Shown here one piece after another: positions 1-12,010 of a DNA stretch of 64,000 nt (position 1 is the stretch's first letter; each line of letters begins with the position of its first letter). The notes under the pieces are model-generated. The model worked only from the letters and a program-made list of their open reading frames with translations, did not search any database and had not been told where the DNA came from. Source of the DNA: Enchytraeus crypticus. Taxonomy: Eukaryota; Annelida; Clitellata; Enchytraeida; Enchytraeidae. Position numbers and translations under genes: made by a program. Where the stretch lies: the NCBI GenBank assembly GCA_905160935.1, contig CAJHZI010000627.1:97029-161028 (forward strand), in the 5' to 3' direction.

Positions 1-790
1 AATGTCCGAGATTTTACTCTCAGATCAGCGCGAAACTTCTTCATATGTTGCATTTTAGGCATAAAAGAATATTTGAGATAATGATAAAGGAATATTTGAG
101 ATATTGTAGGCTACCATTGTAACGATATTCAGCGGGAAATTGCCAAGCAAATTGTTAGATTAAAAATGTACCAGCTGGCGCAAATCGTCCAGTGCGGAAC
201 ATACATATTCTATAGACGCTAAGTAACTGGAATGTTCCTCGATTCAGCTAATAATCCTAAGCTAGTAGCTCTGGTACCGTCAATTCTGAAGGATTACATG
301 TAGGAAGACGTTTCTGACTCAGACTTTCCACAAGTCGGGATTTACTTGCATCCGAAGAAATCGAAAGTGAACTCGATCAATAAAAAATTATTCTATAGTA
401 TAACCGGAAAATTGCCGCCCTATTAGGCCCCTACTTCACTCGAAGCATTTGGTTCCTAAAATGTTGAAAAATATCAAAACTTCTTCTGTAAACTTATCAG
501 CAACTCCTGTTAGGCGATACAAAGTGCAGCGCAACGCCGAAGGAGAGTTCAATGCATTGAAATCTCTGAAACCTTTTCTACGAACCAAGGCGTATGACAA
601 ACGTTCTTGATTTGATGCAAGCCAAAATACATCCGAACATCGATATAGATATTATGCAGCCTGCTTCTTTAGCGTTTCGTACATATTGGCCTACATGTTA
701 TATATGTTATATCACATATGGGCCTCTATAGGCCTGTATATAGACAGAGAGAAATAACATAGAATATATGATATATAATATATTTATATC
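1..790. other. Unassigned non-repetitive DNA with a 49-codon ORF
   Basis: No gene is recognised here. A short plus-strand ORF runs from an ATG at 461 to a TGA at 608-610. Its composition (basic, with Arg/Lys runs) looks more protein-like than the surrounding AT-rich DNA, but I know no family match and see no splice sites that convince me. It could be a decayed exon or a transposon remnant. Confidence 0.2.
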
Positions 791-905
791 ATCATCATCA
801 TCATCTACCCTTGATTCCCAGTTTAACTAGGGTCGGGATATGAATAGACTGTCTCAAATCTTCTCTGTCCACCAGCCAATACCCTATTTGAGATTTTCCA
901 TATCA
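791..905 (-). repeat. SINE-alpha / LINE-C tail fragment
   Basis: Reads on the minus strand as the shared LINE-C/SINE-alpha 3' end: a GACAGAGA block, a stretch ending in CCC then AGTTAAACTGGGA, then an ATG/ATC trinucleotide tail (the ATCATCATC run at 790-805 on the plus strand). The same tail is seen at 3358, 10124, 26824, 35023 and 43344. Confidence 0.6.
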
Positions 906-1019
906 TATTATTGCATATATAATATGCAATATATATATATATATATATATAATATATTTTAATAAAATATTATATGTTACATATAAATATTATATATATA
1001 AATATATATATTATCTTAT

Positions 1020-1478
1020 ATATTATATATAATCTTTATTATATATTACATGTTATATTTTATATATTATATTTTATATCTTATATATTACATATATTAT
1101 ACATTATACATTATACAATATATATTATATATTATATATTATATATTATGTATTATATATTATATATTATATATTATATATTATATATTATATATTATAT
1201 ATTCTATATTATATATTATATATTCAATATTATATATTATATATTATATATTATATATTATATATTATATATTATATATTATATATTATATATTATATAT
1301 TATATATTATATATTATATTATATATTATATATTATATATTATATATTATATATTATATATTATATATATATATATTATATATTGTATATTATATATTAT
1401 ATTATATATTATATATTATATATTATATATTATATATTATATATTATATTATTATATATTATATATTATATATTATAT
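1020..1478. repeat. TATATTA 7-bp tandem array
   Basis: Near-perfect tandem copies of the heptamer TATATTA with rare one-base variants. All three plus frames stay open because 7 is not a multiple of 3, which creates long Tyr/Ile/Leu ORFs that are not genes. The array directly abuts the head of the SINE-beta copy at 1481. Confidence 0.95.
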
Positions 1479-1480
1479 CA

Positions 1481-1848
1481 CCGTGTTGTGATAGGCTGGG
1501 GTTGTACCACTTCAGAATTGGGAAACCGCAAACAATCTGCCGCGTGTACGTAAGAGGCGACTAAGGCAGGAGCTGAGGATGGCAAGAGGGGACCCACCTC
1601 ACCATGAAATATTTTCCCCCAGGATTAAATGGTAGTTAATCCACCAAACTGAGGAAGGCAACGGGAAACCACCTAAGAAGCCATATTTTACCAAGCTATA
1701 GGTTACATATGGTATGGATAAGGCATAGACTTTGTGAAGGGCTTAACTTGTTGATCCAATGAGTGCTCTAATGGAGCGAGGAAACAGACTTTGAGTATTA
1801 AGATGTACCTTGAATCTGCCACTTGGTAATGCACTGAAGAAGAAGAGA
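1481..1848 (+). mobile_element. SINE-beta, full-length copy
   Basis: About 370 bp. The head starts CCGTGTTGTG and contains AAGAGGCGACTAAGGCAGG. The body contains GGGAAACCACCTAAGAAGCC. The end reads TGTACCTTGAATCTGCCACT and GCACTGAAGA. Other copies are at 2644, 5391 (reverse), 21785 (reverse), 24634 and 25979. The last roughly 40 bp resemble the 3' end of LINE-B (see 41265-41740), suggesting mobilisation by that LINE. No clear tRNA-type A or B box is seen in the head. Confidence 0.75.
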
Positions 1849-2299
1849 TATATTATATATTATATATTATAAACTATATATTATATATTATATATTATAT
1901 ATTAAATATTATATATTATACATTATATATTATATATTATATATTATATATTATGTATTATATATTATATATTATATATTATATCTTATATATTATATAT
2001 TATATATTATATATTATATGTTATATGTTATATGTTATATGTTATATGTTATATGTTATATGTTATATGTTATATGTTATATATTATATATTATATATTA
2101 TATATTATATATTATATATTATATATTATATATTATATATTATATATTATATATTCTATATTATATATTATATATTATATATTATATATTATATATTATA
2201 TATTATATATTATATATTATATATTATATATTATATATTATATATTATATATTATATATTATATATTATATATTATATATTATGTATTATATATTATAC
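1849..2299. repeat. TATATTA array with a TATATGT sub-block
   Basis: The heptamer array continues after the SINE-beta tail. Between about 2017 and 2075 the unit changes to TATATGT for about eight consecutive copies and then reverts, showing local homogenisation of a variant unit. Confidence 0.93.
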
Positions 2300-2537
2300 T
2301 CACTTTTCTCTATCTTCCGCGTTCCTCTTCATTTCTACATATGAGTGGGTCTTTAAATCATCTAACATACCTAATCTCGGCCTGCCCCTGCTTCTTCTTC
2401 CATCCATTCTACCTTCTGTGACCTCTTTTGATAGACCTTCCCCTCTTAGGATGTGTCCTATCCATCTCTTCTTCATATTTCTTAATACATCTATCTACTG
2501 TCTCTCTGTGCCAAGACTCTCCAGAACTTCCTCACTA
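2300..2537 (-). mobile_element. LINE-B ORF2 C-terminal fragment
   Basis: On the minus strand this encodes the C-terminal tail typical of non-LTR retrotransposon ORF2 products: a Gly/Arg-rich RGRPRLG-type segment followed by MLDDLK-type sequence. It aligns with the copies at 17639-18312 (minus) and 41265-41740 (plus). It is truncated at both ends by TATATTA arrays. Confidence 0.65.
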
Positions 2538-2643
2538 TATATTATATATTATATACTTTATAGACCTATTTTACATTTTATATTATAGATCAAAGATTAT
2601 ACAGTATGTATTCTATCATATCTATGATATAATTTCATATACT

Positions 2644-3010
2644 TCGTCGTTTTGTGCTCGGGTGTGGATGGACCACTGCAGAATAGGGCTACCGCAACCA
2701 ATCTGCGGAGTGTACGCAAGATGCGACTAAGGCAGGAGCTGAGGATGGCAAGAGGGGACCCACCTCACAATGAAATACTTCCTCCAGTATTAAAAGGTAA
2801 TTATTCCATTTAACTGAGGAATGCAAAGGGAAACCACCTAAGAAGCCATACCTTTTAAAAGCTATAGGCTACATAAGGTATGGATAAGGCATAGACTTTG
2901 TGAAAGAATTAACTTACTGATCTAAGGAGTTCTCTTATGGAACGTGAAAACAGACTTTTGAGTATGAATATGTACCTTGAACCTGCCACATGGCAGTGCA
3001 CTGAAGAGAT
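2644..3010 (+). mobile_element. SINE-beta, full-length copy
   Basis: Same order of blocks as the copy at 1481: head with GTGGATGGACCACTGCAGAA, the GCGACTAAGGCAGGAGCTGA block, GGGAAACCACCTAAGAAGCC, and the tail TGTACCTTGAACCTGCCAC followed by GCAGTGCACTGAAGAG. AT-rich arrays flank it. Confidence 0.75.
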
Positions 3011-3012
3011 AA

Positions 3013-3357
3013 GGGATATTATATAACATATATCATATTATTATATATTATATATTACATATTATATATTATATCATATATATATATTATATATATATGA
3101 TATAATATATTTGATATATTTTATATTATATATAATATATTATATATTATATATTATATATTATTTATTATATATTATATATAATATATTATATATTATA
3201 TATTATTTATTATATATTATATATTATATATTATATATTATATATTATATATTATATATTATATATTATATATTTTATATTATATATTATAAATTGTATA
3301 TTAGATATTATATAGTATATATTATATGTCATTTATCATAAATTATATATCATATAT
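3013..3357. repeat. TATATTA array
   Basis: Heptamer array with variants, starting directly after the SINE-beta tail and ending at the trinucleotide tail of the next element. Confidence 0.9.
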
Positions 3358-3652
3358 CATCATCATAATCATCGTCATCATCATCGTCATCATCCTTCCT
3401 TGAATCCCAGTTTAACGATGGACGGGATACAAATGGACTGTCTGAAATCCTCTTTGTCCTACACCACACCAGTAACACATCTATTTGAGACTTTTCCAGT
3501 CGTTTTAATATTTGTAGCAATTTCTGGAGCCTAGGCGCTCACCAACCCAATGCCCTTTCTGACGTTGGTATGGATCTTAGTGCTTTAGTCGCCTTCTACG
3601 ACACGTGCAAGCACCAGTTGGTCAATTCTTTAAACAACCCGGACACAACACG

Positions 3653-3656
<4 letters not shown>
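3358..3656 (-). mobile_element. SINE-alpha, full-length, reverse
   Basis: On the minus strand it starts with CCCCGTGTTGTGTCCGGG and TTTAAAGAATTGACCAA, passes GCGCCTAGGCTCCAGAAATT and ends in the LINE-C-type tail and an ATG-rich trinucleotide run. The plus strand shows the ATC-type tail first (3358-3390) and the head last. A (TA)n tract follows the head. Confidence 0.75.

Positions 3657-3728
<72 letters not shown>
3657..3728. repeat. (TA)n microsatellite
   Basis: Pure TA dinucleotide run. Confidence 0.97.
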
Positions 3729-3731
<3 letters not shown>

Positions 3732-4004
3732 TGATGCTAATCTTAAATGTATAATTATGCCTACCTATTATCATTAATTTTCTTTATTTTGAATTTCTTT
3801 ATTTCAATTCTTTAATTTCTACTTTATATTTTCGTTCTAAGTTCACCATAGTTCACATTTAAATTGTGTTCACTTATTGCATTTACTTCTTTTTTGCATT
3901 GCTTGTGAACTGTACAGGGTTGAATGACCCTTTTGGTGATCTAAATAGATAAATAAATAAAAATAAAATAAATATATCCTATATAATATATTATATTTTA
4001 TGAT

Positions 4005-4055
<51 letters not shown>

Positions 4056-4073
4056 CATGTATATTTATACAAT

Positions 4074-4108
4074 GAGGAAACTGACGTTAACATTAGCCTT
4101 AACTTTTT
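4074..4108 (+). repeat. SINE-gamma 3' tail fragment
   Basis: GAGGAAACTGACGTTAACAT followed by TAGC matches the end of the tRNA-derived SINE-gamma copies (7577, 44350, 54838). The tRNA-like head is missing. Confidence 0.5.
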
Positions 4109-4135
4109 ATAGATTAGGGCCGATATAGTATTTAA

Positions 4136-4138
4136 ATT

Positions 4139-4220
<82 letters not shown>

Positions 4221-4612
4221 CATGTACATTATATCGTATATTATCTATAAGCCTATATATTATATATTGTATACTATATATTATATATATTATATGTTAT
4301 ATATTATATATAATATACATGTATATGATATATGATATATTATATATGATATATCATATATGAGATATGATATATGATATATGATATATGATATATTATA
4401 TATTATATATTATATATTATATACTATATACTATATACTATATAGTATATATTTTATATTATATATTATATATTATATGTTATGTATTATATATTATGTA
4501 ATATATAATAGACTATATACTATATATTATATTATATACATGTACACTATATATTATATATTATATATTATGTATTACATATTATATATTATATGTTATA
4601 TTGTTATATATG

Positions 4613-4666
<54 letters not shown>

Positions 4667-4680
4667 TATATATATTATTA
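4136..4680. repeat. TA-rich and TATATTA-type repeats
   Basis: (TA)n tracts at about 4140-4220, then heptamer-like AT units with many one-base variants, then (TA)n(TG)n up to the LINE-A end at 4682. Confidence 0.9.
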
Positions 4681-4681
4681 T

Positions 4682-4838
4682 AGCAAGTGCTGGTATTAGC
4701 AGGAATTCTAGTTATGTTTCTAGTATTTCATTTTTGACTGTTTTACGATCCTATGTTTTTGTGTGTATGTGTGTGTATATATTTATATGTGATGCATCTT
4801 GATCCTGTCTGTTTTTGACGAATAAAGAAATGAATATA
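4682..4838 (+). mobile_element. LINE-A 3' UTR fragment
   Basis: Matches the 3' ends at 6482-6660 (minus) and 50347-50556 (plus): GCTGGTATTAGCAGGAATTC, a TGTGTATG-type short repeat, then CTGTTTTTGACGAATAAAGA and a GAATATAAT end. The terminal motif and the identical end in three copies point to 5'-truncated retrotransposon insertions. Confidence 0.7.
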
Positions 4839-5006
4839 ATATTATGTTATATATGTTATATATATGTTATACACCTTTAATATATTTTATATTATTATAT
4901 GTTATATATTTTATATTTTATATTGTATATTATATACTCTATATATTAAATATATATAAAATATATATTATATATTTTACATTATATAGTATAAATTATA
5001 TTTTAG
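4839..5006. repeat. AT-rich tract
   Basis: Degenerate TATAT-type repeat following the LINE-A tail. Confidence 0.7.
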
Positions 5007-5167
5007 GTCAGGTTAGGGGGTTGGCTACTAGAGCCGAATAAGACCCGAGTCATGGATTAAATGGAGTCGGGGAAACTATGCAGGGATGTCACCAATATTA
5101 ATATACCTCCGTTTTCGTAATGCTCTTATGGCACAGAAAATTAAGAAGTGTAGTAAATTTCGTAAAC

Positions 5168-5232
5168 CACCTGGAATCGAACCACGGACCTCTCAACTTG
5201 GCCTCGAACGCGCTAACCATTGCGCTACAGTA
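5168..5232 (-). repeat. tRNA-like sequence (SINE head or tRNA pseudogene)
   Basis: On the minus strand an A-box-like TAGCGCAATGGTTAGCGCG is followed at tRNA-like spacing by a B-box-like GTGGTTCGATTCCAGG. The 5' and 3' acceptor arms do not pair, so I do not call a functional tRNA. Confidence 0.45.
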
Positions 5233-5390
5233 CACACAGATTTTACACTTCCCAATTATATACTAATGGAATTTATGCCTTAGAATGCTCGATATGCTTC
5301 ATTGGGCTTAGCATGTCTTGGTTCAAGGAGCCCCTTATTAAGAGTCTGCTAGTGCGTATAAGCTCACTAAATTGGCTCTCTCTTTCTCTT

Positions 5391-5725
5391 CAGGGCACCA
5401 CCAAGTGACAGGTTCAAGTAGGCCTACATATTTATGTTCAAAGTCTGTTTTCTCGCTCCATAAGAGCACTCCTTAGATCAACAAGTTAATCCCATCACAA
5501 AGTCTGTCTTATCCATACCTTATGCAGCCTGTAGCTTGGGAAAAGTATGGCTTCTGAGGTGGTTTTTAGTAGCCTTCCTCAGTTTGATGGATTAATTACC
5601 ATTTAATTCATTGAGGAAATATTTCATGCTGAGGTGGGTCCCTTCTTGCCATCCTCACCTCCTGCTTTAGTCGCCTCTTACACGCAGCAGATTGTTAGCG
5701 GTTGCCCTATTCTGCACTATTGGCT
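5391..5725 (-). mobile_element. SINE-beta, reverse copy
   Basis: The tail (GGGCACCACCAAGTGACAGG on the plus strand) comes first, then ACAAGTTAATCCC, GAGGTGGTTTTTAGTAGCC, the TTGCCATCCTCACCTCCTGC block and the head near 5700. It is more diverged than the copies in the AT arrays. Confidence 0.65.
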
Positions 5726-6481
5726 AACAGGTTGATTATTTAATAGACTCGGCCTGTGGTAGGCATCTGGCGTGATTGATCAGAGTCGTTCTTCAAATCC
5801 AAGTTAGTCGCCTCTTACAGACTGCTTGCAGTTATGAATAGGTATATTCCCGAGTTTATGGTATCTATCGCAAATGCCTAACTACCTAAATTATTAAAGG
5901 CTCAATGCATAACTATGTAAATTAGTAAAATCTAATCACGGAATATGTAAGGCTATTCTTAGCATTTATTTGCTGTTTCATTCATGCTTATACAATTACC
6001 ATTTTCTAATTTTCTGGTGTCGACATGTAGGCCTATGTTGTTGGCCTAATAATTTTAATATTTTAAAAATGAAATCTTTAATCGCCATCTTCACAAGCAT
6101 TGTCATGGCTTCTTCATTAAATACATTTAAGAAGGACTATGCGAATCCGATCTATGTAAATTTCTCAAATCTAAACAATAAACTGGATACATAGCTCTAT
6201 AGCAAATATTTATTTCGATGATAGATGTTCTTTTCTAACTAGTATATTTTGTAACAATTATATTTTTAAACGTTCATATTGCATGAGATATCTTTAACTT
6301 TATGTTAGATTTTATTCGCTGCTTTTATACTTTACTTTTATCAATTGTACAACCGGTATATGTTAGTGCCGTCACGGCCGTTATTACCGATCACACATAT
6401 GGTTGAACTTTCTGTGTGCATGCACATATGTTTGTCAGAATTGTCTATGATGTGATGAATAAATTGAGCACGAAATTCAAT
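5726..6481. other. Intergenic, nothing recognised
   Basis: AT-rich DNA without a supported gene. The 74-codon ORF at 5970-6194 shows no family signature or splice context. Confidence 0.5.
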
Positions 6482-7085
6482 TTTCCAATAACGATTTTAA
6501 TATTCATTTCTTTATTCGTCAAAAGCAGACAGGATCAAGATGCATCACATATAAATATATACACACACATACACACAAAAACATAGATCGTAAAACAGTC
6601 AAAAATGAAATACTAGAAACTTAACTAGAATTCCTGCTAATACCAGCACTAGCATTAAAAGCTTCGTAAATTAAATACACGTTTCCACCATAAGACACTC
6701 TATTGTTAGAACCATCGAACAATTTATAGGCAATCTAAAACAATGACACATTTTTATCTAAATCCCTCAACACATATCTAATTACAAAATGCTTTACAAT
6801 TATATTTATACTGAATCTATTTAGGCTGCTTCTAAAGAAATTAAACATAAGTTTAACTCTAATGTGCTTAAAATCCAACTTACCCAACATATGGCTTAAC
6901 AGATTTCCATTTATGATAGTTAAATAGCTTTCTATAAACACTGTTCCAGGCAACATTGAAATCATGAATTTGATCGTTTCTAAGTGAAATACTAACAGTG
7001 GCATAGGTTAAAATGGGCAAGCAGTATGACTCAAAAAGATGCAATCTTGTCAGCTCAGTTAAATAAGCTGATTTACTCATATATT
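6482..7085 (-). pseudogene. LINE-A ORF2 C-terminus and 3' UTR, frameshifted
   Basis: Read on the minus strand, 7080-6880 encodes FESYCLPILTYATVSISLRN followed by a WNSVYRKLFNYHKWKSVKPY segment, the well-known C-terminal region of many non-LTR retrotransposon ORF2 proteins. The frame then shifts into the ORF at 7004-6735, so the copy is dead. Downstream, 6660-6482 is the 3' UTR shared with 4682 and 50347. The reverse transcriptase core is missing (5' truncation). Confidence 0.65.
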
Positions 7086-7576
7086 ATTGCAACTAGAGTA
7101 AAATTTTCTAATTTAATATTAACATCAACTTAGCACACTTAACTTCAACATATTTTCAGCAAAACCTAAACAAAGTTGTCAAAAATTAAATAAAAGAATC
7201 ACACAATTAAATTAAATATTTTCTCCTAAAAACAGAACAATTTCAACAATAAATTGGCTAATAATCTAAATGGAATGCAGAGTTCACGTTCGTAAGGACT
7301 ACAAATAACCAATATACAGGCTTTAAGTAGGCCCAGTAACAGAATAACTGCTAATTACGTGCAATGATGACAGACGTTACTTACTACCAAGCAACTTGTA
7401 GGCCTAAATTAGGGACTGCCTTTCATACGACTGTTACTACCTCGTATAATTATTAGTATCTAATCCTCTGAAACACAGCTGGAGCAGTCTAATTTGCTCA
7501 ATAGCAATCGACAATTTCTCTTGCAAAGTTCAATGAAACCTAGTCGGCCTAATTGTCGAAACATAAAAAGATTAAT

Positions 7577-7697
7577 CTAAGTGGCGAAGTCGGTAAGATA
7601 CTCGATCGCGGTGAAGTATGTGCGGGGTTCAAATCCTGGGCTCGTTCGTCATTGACATCGCTTTCGAGTGAGGAAACTGACGTTAACATTAGCTTTT
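7577..7697 (+). mobile_element. SINE-gamma (tRNA-derived)
   Basis: A-box-like GTGGCGAAGTCGGTAAGATA, B-box-like GCGGGGTTCAAATCCTGGG, then the shared non-tRNA end GAGGAAACTGACGTTAACAT. Copies at 7863, 44350, 48657, 54838 and 57589 have the same arrangement. The family name is local to this report. Confidence 0.8.
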
Positions 7698-7862
7698 TGG
7701 CTTTCACTTAGTACTCACTAGCTGAAGTATATGCCTGTACTTAGCATTTAAAAGGTACGCGCAGAACAGTGCTGAGCTGTAATTAATTACCTATCATGAT
7801 GCCTGAGTCTAGTAGATCTGGTTATATTTAGTTTACAGAAGCAAAGTGCTTTAGTAGCAAAG

Positions 7863-7985
7863 TGGCTGGAGCCAGTGGCGATGTCGATAAGATACTCGAC
7901 TGCGGATCAGTACGTAGGGGGTTCAAATCCTGGGCTCGCCCGTCACTGACATCGATTTCGAGAAGGGAACTGACGTTAACCTCAT
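7863..7985 (+). mobile_element. SINE-gamma (tRNA-derived)
   Basis: Begins TGGCTGGAGCCAGTGGCGAT, has the B box GGGTTCAAATCCTGG and ends at GGGAACTGACGTTAAC. It lies in the same orientation as the copy 160 bp upstream. Confidence 0.8.
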
Positions 7986-9462
7986 GACATTTAGAACCAT
8001 AAGTGAACAGAAAGACACAATAGGAAATCTATTTCTTTAATTAACTTATTAAAGTAGTTATATTAGAACATGGAATCATACTCAGGGAACAGAGTAAAAG
8101 GGCCCGTGGAACACATTCAAGTAAACATGCTTCAAAATAAAGTATGGAAGAGTTAGGACTATCAGCCATTTTGCATTCTAAAGATGACTAATATGTTGAA
8201 GATTGACGCCAAAGAAGATATTTCAGTGATATTTGCATAAGAGCTTATAGTGTCAATCAATCCGTTCATCAATCAGTCAATCAATTAATCAGAAGTTAAT
8301 GTCCAGTAGTTCGCCATAAGACAAATGTCAGGGACGTCAAATATGAGCTGCCTGATGGAAGCTATTAAATTCTACCTTAATAAATTGAAAAAAGGTTAGT
8401 ACGTAGGCAATGGGCATTCAATCATTCTGTTCAAAAGCCTCTTGTGCAACATAACACTACACATTGCAGTTTTTATTACACTTAATTAGTAATATGATAA
8501 GGTAATAGCATATTTACAAACGTAATATAAATGTTTCTGCGCAAACCTGTAAATCAGAAAAGAAACAAATTTCAGAAGACAAAATACACAGACAATCATC
8601 CAGTCAACAAAAACCTAAAATTTCATGCTACTAAAATGAACATACCCTATTACACATCATAGTATTTTCACAAGGTTCAATTGAAGGCAGGTCAGTTAAC
8701 AACAAAATAAATTGCTTATCTTAGTTTAATGTCCGAGAGGATTCCAAAATAAAGAACTTAATACTAAATAAAATATATTTACAATGGATTTTTAAGTAAT
8801 TGGACTCAGTTGTGATTAAAAGTAGTAACGTGTAAAGTTCTTGATAGCCACATTAAATACTGCTAAAGCACCGCAGTTATAAAATTACAGCCTTTGTTTA
8901 TTTTATTGCCTTAAAGGCACAGTCCATGACAATTTTCTCTTTACAGCAGCATCATCATCATCATACTACATTCAATCAAATTCAAATAACAACATCACTT
9001 CACTACTTAGATTTTCTAACGTGTAATCGATGTATCTATACAATTTTTAACAAAACTAAATAAAGTAGGAATCATCATATTGCTATAACCAAAAGAATAC
9101 AACAGTTTCTCTCTCTCTCTCTCCTGCCAAATGTCAGATCCATGGTCAATATTCCTAAAAATTGCTTGCCTTCATGCTCAGAAGCAATACCCTATTGAAG
9201 TTAGTCCCATCACAACGGCCAAGCCTTTACCAAACCATAATGCAATTGGAAACTTCAATTGGAAGGATATGGTTTCTAAGATAATCATGCTCCATGGGCC
9301 TCCTAAGTTCACCCTTTGTTGTTGTACTTTTTAAGGCAAAATGATTTCTATATAAAACGTGAAAAGACAGTGACTAGATGTTCTAGGCATCAATGCTAAT
9401 ATCTACATAGATCTATATACAAAATATATACAAAGCCAATCACGAATTTAGTATTGTACTAC
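7986..9462. other. Intergenic, no gene seen
   Basis: AT-rich sequence. A short (TC)n at 9109-9122 is followed by CCTGCCAAATGTCAGATCCATGG split around 9123-9146, an eroded copy of the LINE-B 3' end on the minus strand. Nothing else is recognised. Confidence 0.45.
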
Positions 9463-9515
9463 TCATCATCATCATCATATTACATTGAATTCCAGTTTAT
9501 CTAGGGTGAGGAATA
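9463..9515 (-). repeat. SINE-alpha / LINE-C tail fragment
   Basis: ATCATCATCATCAT then GAATTCCAGTTTATCTAGGG on the plus strand: the trinucleotide tail and adjoining conserved end, reverse orientation. Confidence 0.5.
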
Positions 9516-9819
9516 TTATAAAATAGGAAAGTAACAACTAAAAATTGTCTAATCAAATGCAGTTGGCTAGACGTTTTGTCAATTCACTATAATCTCTACA
9601 CTAAAATGAACAATTAATTCAAATATAACTGCAAAATCATTGAGTATACTATTGGATTAATTGACTGCAAAATAAATACTACTTTACGTTTTACGGTACA
9701 AACAGATGTGCATTTTTTCTAAATTTCACGGATTCACATGTAAAAATTAAGGATATTGATTACTTGAAGCTCAATATAAATTAGCTAGTCAATGTCCGCA
9801 AGCAATAATTGTGATGATA

Positions 9820-9911
9820 ACACCACCCTCAGCGGTGATAAGATGACCACCTGAAGAACTGCAGTCGACTCTATATTGTTTTGAAATAAATTAAAAAAAA
9901 AAAAAAAAAAA
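9820..9911 (+). repeat. Polyadenylated retrosequence 3' end
   Basis: CACCACCCTCAGCGGTGATA is followed by AATAAATT and an uninterrupted A run of about 19. A polyadenylation signal plus poly(A) encoded in the genome marks the 3' end of a plus-strand retrotransposed sequence. No coding part is recognised upstream. Confidence 0.5.
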
Positions 9912-10123
9912 GGAATTTATCATCAGTTCCATTGAAAACTAAAAGACTACATCAGTGAAAGAAGAAAAATTATCAGAGATTAGCAGCAAGTACCTAAGTA
10001 AATCTAGTGAAATGTCATCAGTCATGACAAAGTCTCATTATTGGAATTGTTAAACTACAAACAATGGATCTCACGCATGCAACGTCACAAAACATAACAT
10101 AAATGTCACAAAACATAAAACAT

Positions 10124-10400
10124 ACATCATCATCATCATCCCTTAAATCCTAGTTTAACCAGGGTTGGGATACGAATAGACTGTCTCAAATCCTTTCTGT
10201 CCTACACCACAGCACCAGCCAATCCCCTATTTGAGATTTTTCCATTTGTTGAAATTTTTGCAGAAATTTCTGTAGCCTAAGCGCTCACCAGACGAATGCC
10301 CTTTCTGACATTGGTATGGATATTAGTGCTTTAGTCACCTTGTACAACACGTGCAGTCACTGTTCGATCAATTCTTCAAACAACCAGGACACAACAGGGG
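10124..10400 (-). mobile_element. SINE-alpha, reverse copy
   Basis: On the plus strand: ATC-repeat tail, AATCCTAGTTTAACCAGGGT, the CTGTCTCAAATCCTTTCTGT block, TAGCCTAAGCGCTCACCAGA and finally the head CAACCAGGACACAACAGGGG. Confidence 0.75.
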
Positions 10401-12010
10401 AAACAAAAACATACAAAACATAAACATACATAGCGTCATAAAAATCTCAGTTCAAGTATTACACAACTCTGACATTATAGTGTCTAGAGAACAGAATTCA
10501 AAGTTGTTTAAAAAGTCAGGCTTTGAGATTATAGCCTCTCGCAATTTTTTAAAGTCAGCCTCAAGACTACAGTAATTACACACTGACAATGTGCACATGC
10601 ATCAGATATTCACTATACTAACCATGCATAGTCCACAGACAGGCTAATATGCTATGATGTACTAGAGGCTAAAAAATTGCTTACTGAAAGTCAGCCACTT
10701 CTCAAAATAAAATATCAATGAAAGGCCAGCTCGATTGTAACCTATCATTTTACAGGTTCAGCTGATGCCATACTTATGTTTATTACATTAAACGAAAAAC
10801 ATGTACATTAAACAACAACAACTAGTAAATATCATAATACGCAATACTGTGATATTTTACTTTGAACTCAGCTGGTGGCTTGTTGACAATATGTCCAACA
10901 GTGAACCAGTAGATGCAGGGTTCAAATCAAGTGCTTTCCCCATAACAAGCGACCCACAGAACAGGAAACTGACGCTAAACTTGGCTCTATGAAAAAATAA
11001 AACTTTGTATTCAACATTAAGCTCACACACTTATATTGTTCTAAAAGCAAACCTTCAATCAAGTGTAACTACTATAACATTTACATTAACACTACTCAAT
11101 GTGTCCAACTTTACCTAATCCCATCAAATGAAGCTGTAAAACAAACACACAAGAGATTTGAAGTGAAAAATGCAGTCTGCTCTCTACAGCTCACATAGTA
11201 GAAATACAGCAGTTTATATGCAAAGTTTAAATTAGTCCAATGAATCTAAATTATAGCACTCTATGCCATTATGTGAGAGTCAAGTCCATGCACCCCAAAA
11301 CTGCATCTTAATTTAAATATAAAATATACTTAATATAATATAAAACAACAACTACATCTTAATTTAATCAAGACCATCAATTAAATTAAACCCATTTACA
11401 ACAGATAAGTTACAGGAATATGAACTAGGTTAATGGAGGCATATAAAACATGGACCAGCCAGTAGGCAGTGCACTAAGAGAGAATACATATTATTTCTGA
11501 ATGAATAATTTTACTAGGCGATACTCAGAAAAGAAAAAAACAGATCTATCCAAGCAGCAGTGAGTAACATGGACAAAGTGAGGGAAGGAATATATCTCGT
11601 CGCTCCAGTTTAGTCATTTCATCAGATGAAGTTGGAATGAGCCAGGTAGAAAGAGTATAACTTATTTCAATTCCAAATTAAATTTTATGTTTTCAATCTC
11701 ACTCTTAAATCCTTAACTACGTGATCTATCTCAGAGTCTGATACCAAACAAAACAAAAAACTGCTGAATTCTTTATGACTTCAATAACTCAACATCTCCG
11801 CATGTACAACTTAAAATTGCTTCTATCTCAATACTCTCATTGAGTTTAACTATACAAGCAAATATCTAGACGCTATACATCAAATTCAGATCTTTTTAAG
11901 AGACTTAAGCCAAGTCTCAATTACAAAACCAAGTCTTATAAAACATAGCAATACAACATTTTACCATCAATCATAGTAACTCTATAAAACAAACTACATC
12001 CCATTGAATC
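10401..12010 (-). other. 3' flank / possible 3' UTR of the helicase gene
   Basis: No coding sequence. The first AATAAA on the minus strand after the helicase stop that I can find is at 10784-10779, so the 3' UTR could exceed 1 kb. The stretch holds a degraded SINE-gamma (about 10866-10985, ending CAGGAAACTGACGCTAAACT) and a LINE-B 3' tip on the plus strand at 11434-11482 (CAGTAGGCAGTGCACTAAGA). Confidence 0.4.

Noticed and set aside
974..3341. Several ORFs of 76-211 codons rich in Tyr, Ile and Leu
   Set aside because: They are translations of the TATATTA heptamer, which stays open in three frames; no promoter, splice or family evidence. The same applies to the ORFs at 22225-22712, 24950-25913 and 4381-4683.
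7577..7697. Functional tRNA gene
   Set aside because: A and B boxes are present but no cloverleaf with paired acceptor stem can be formed, and the same sequence recurs with a constant non-tRNA tail; it is a SINE.
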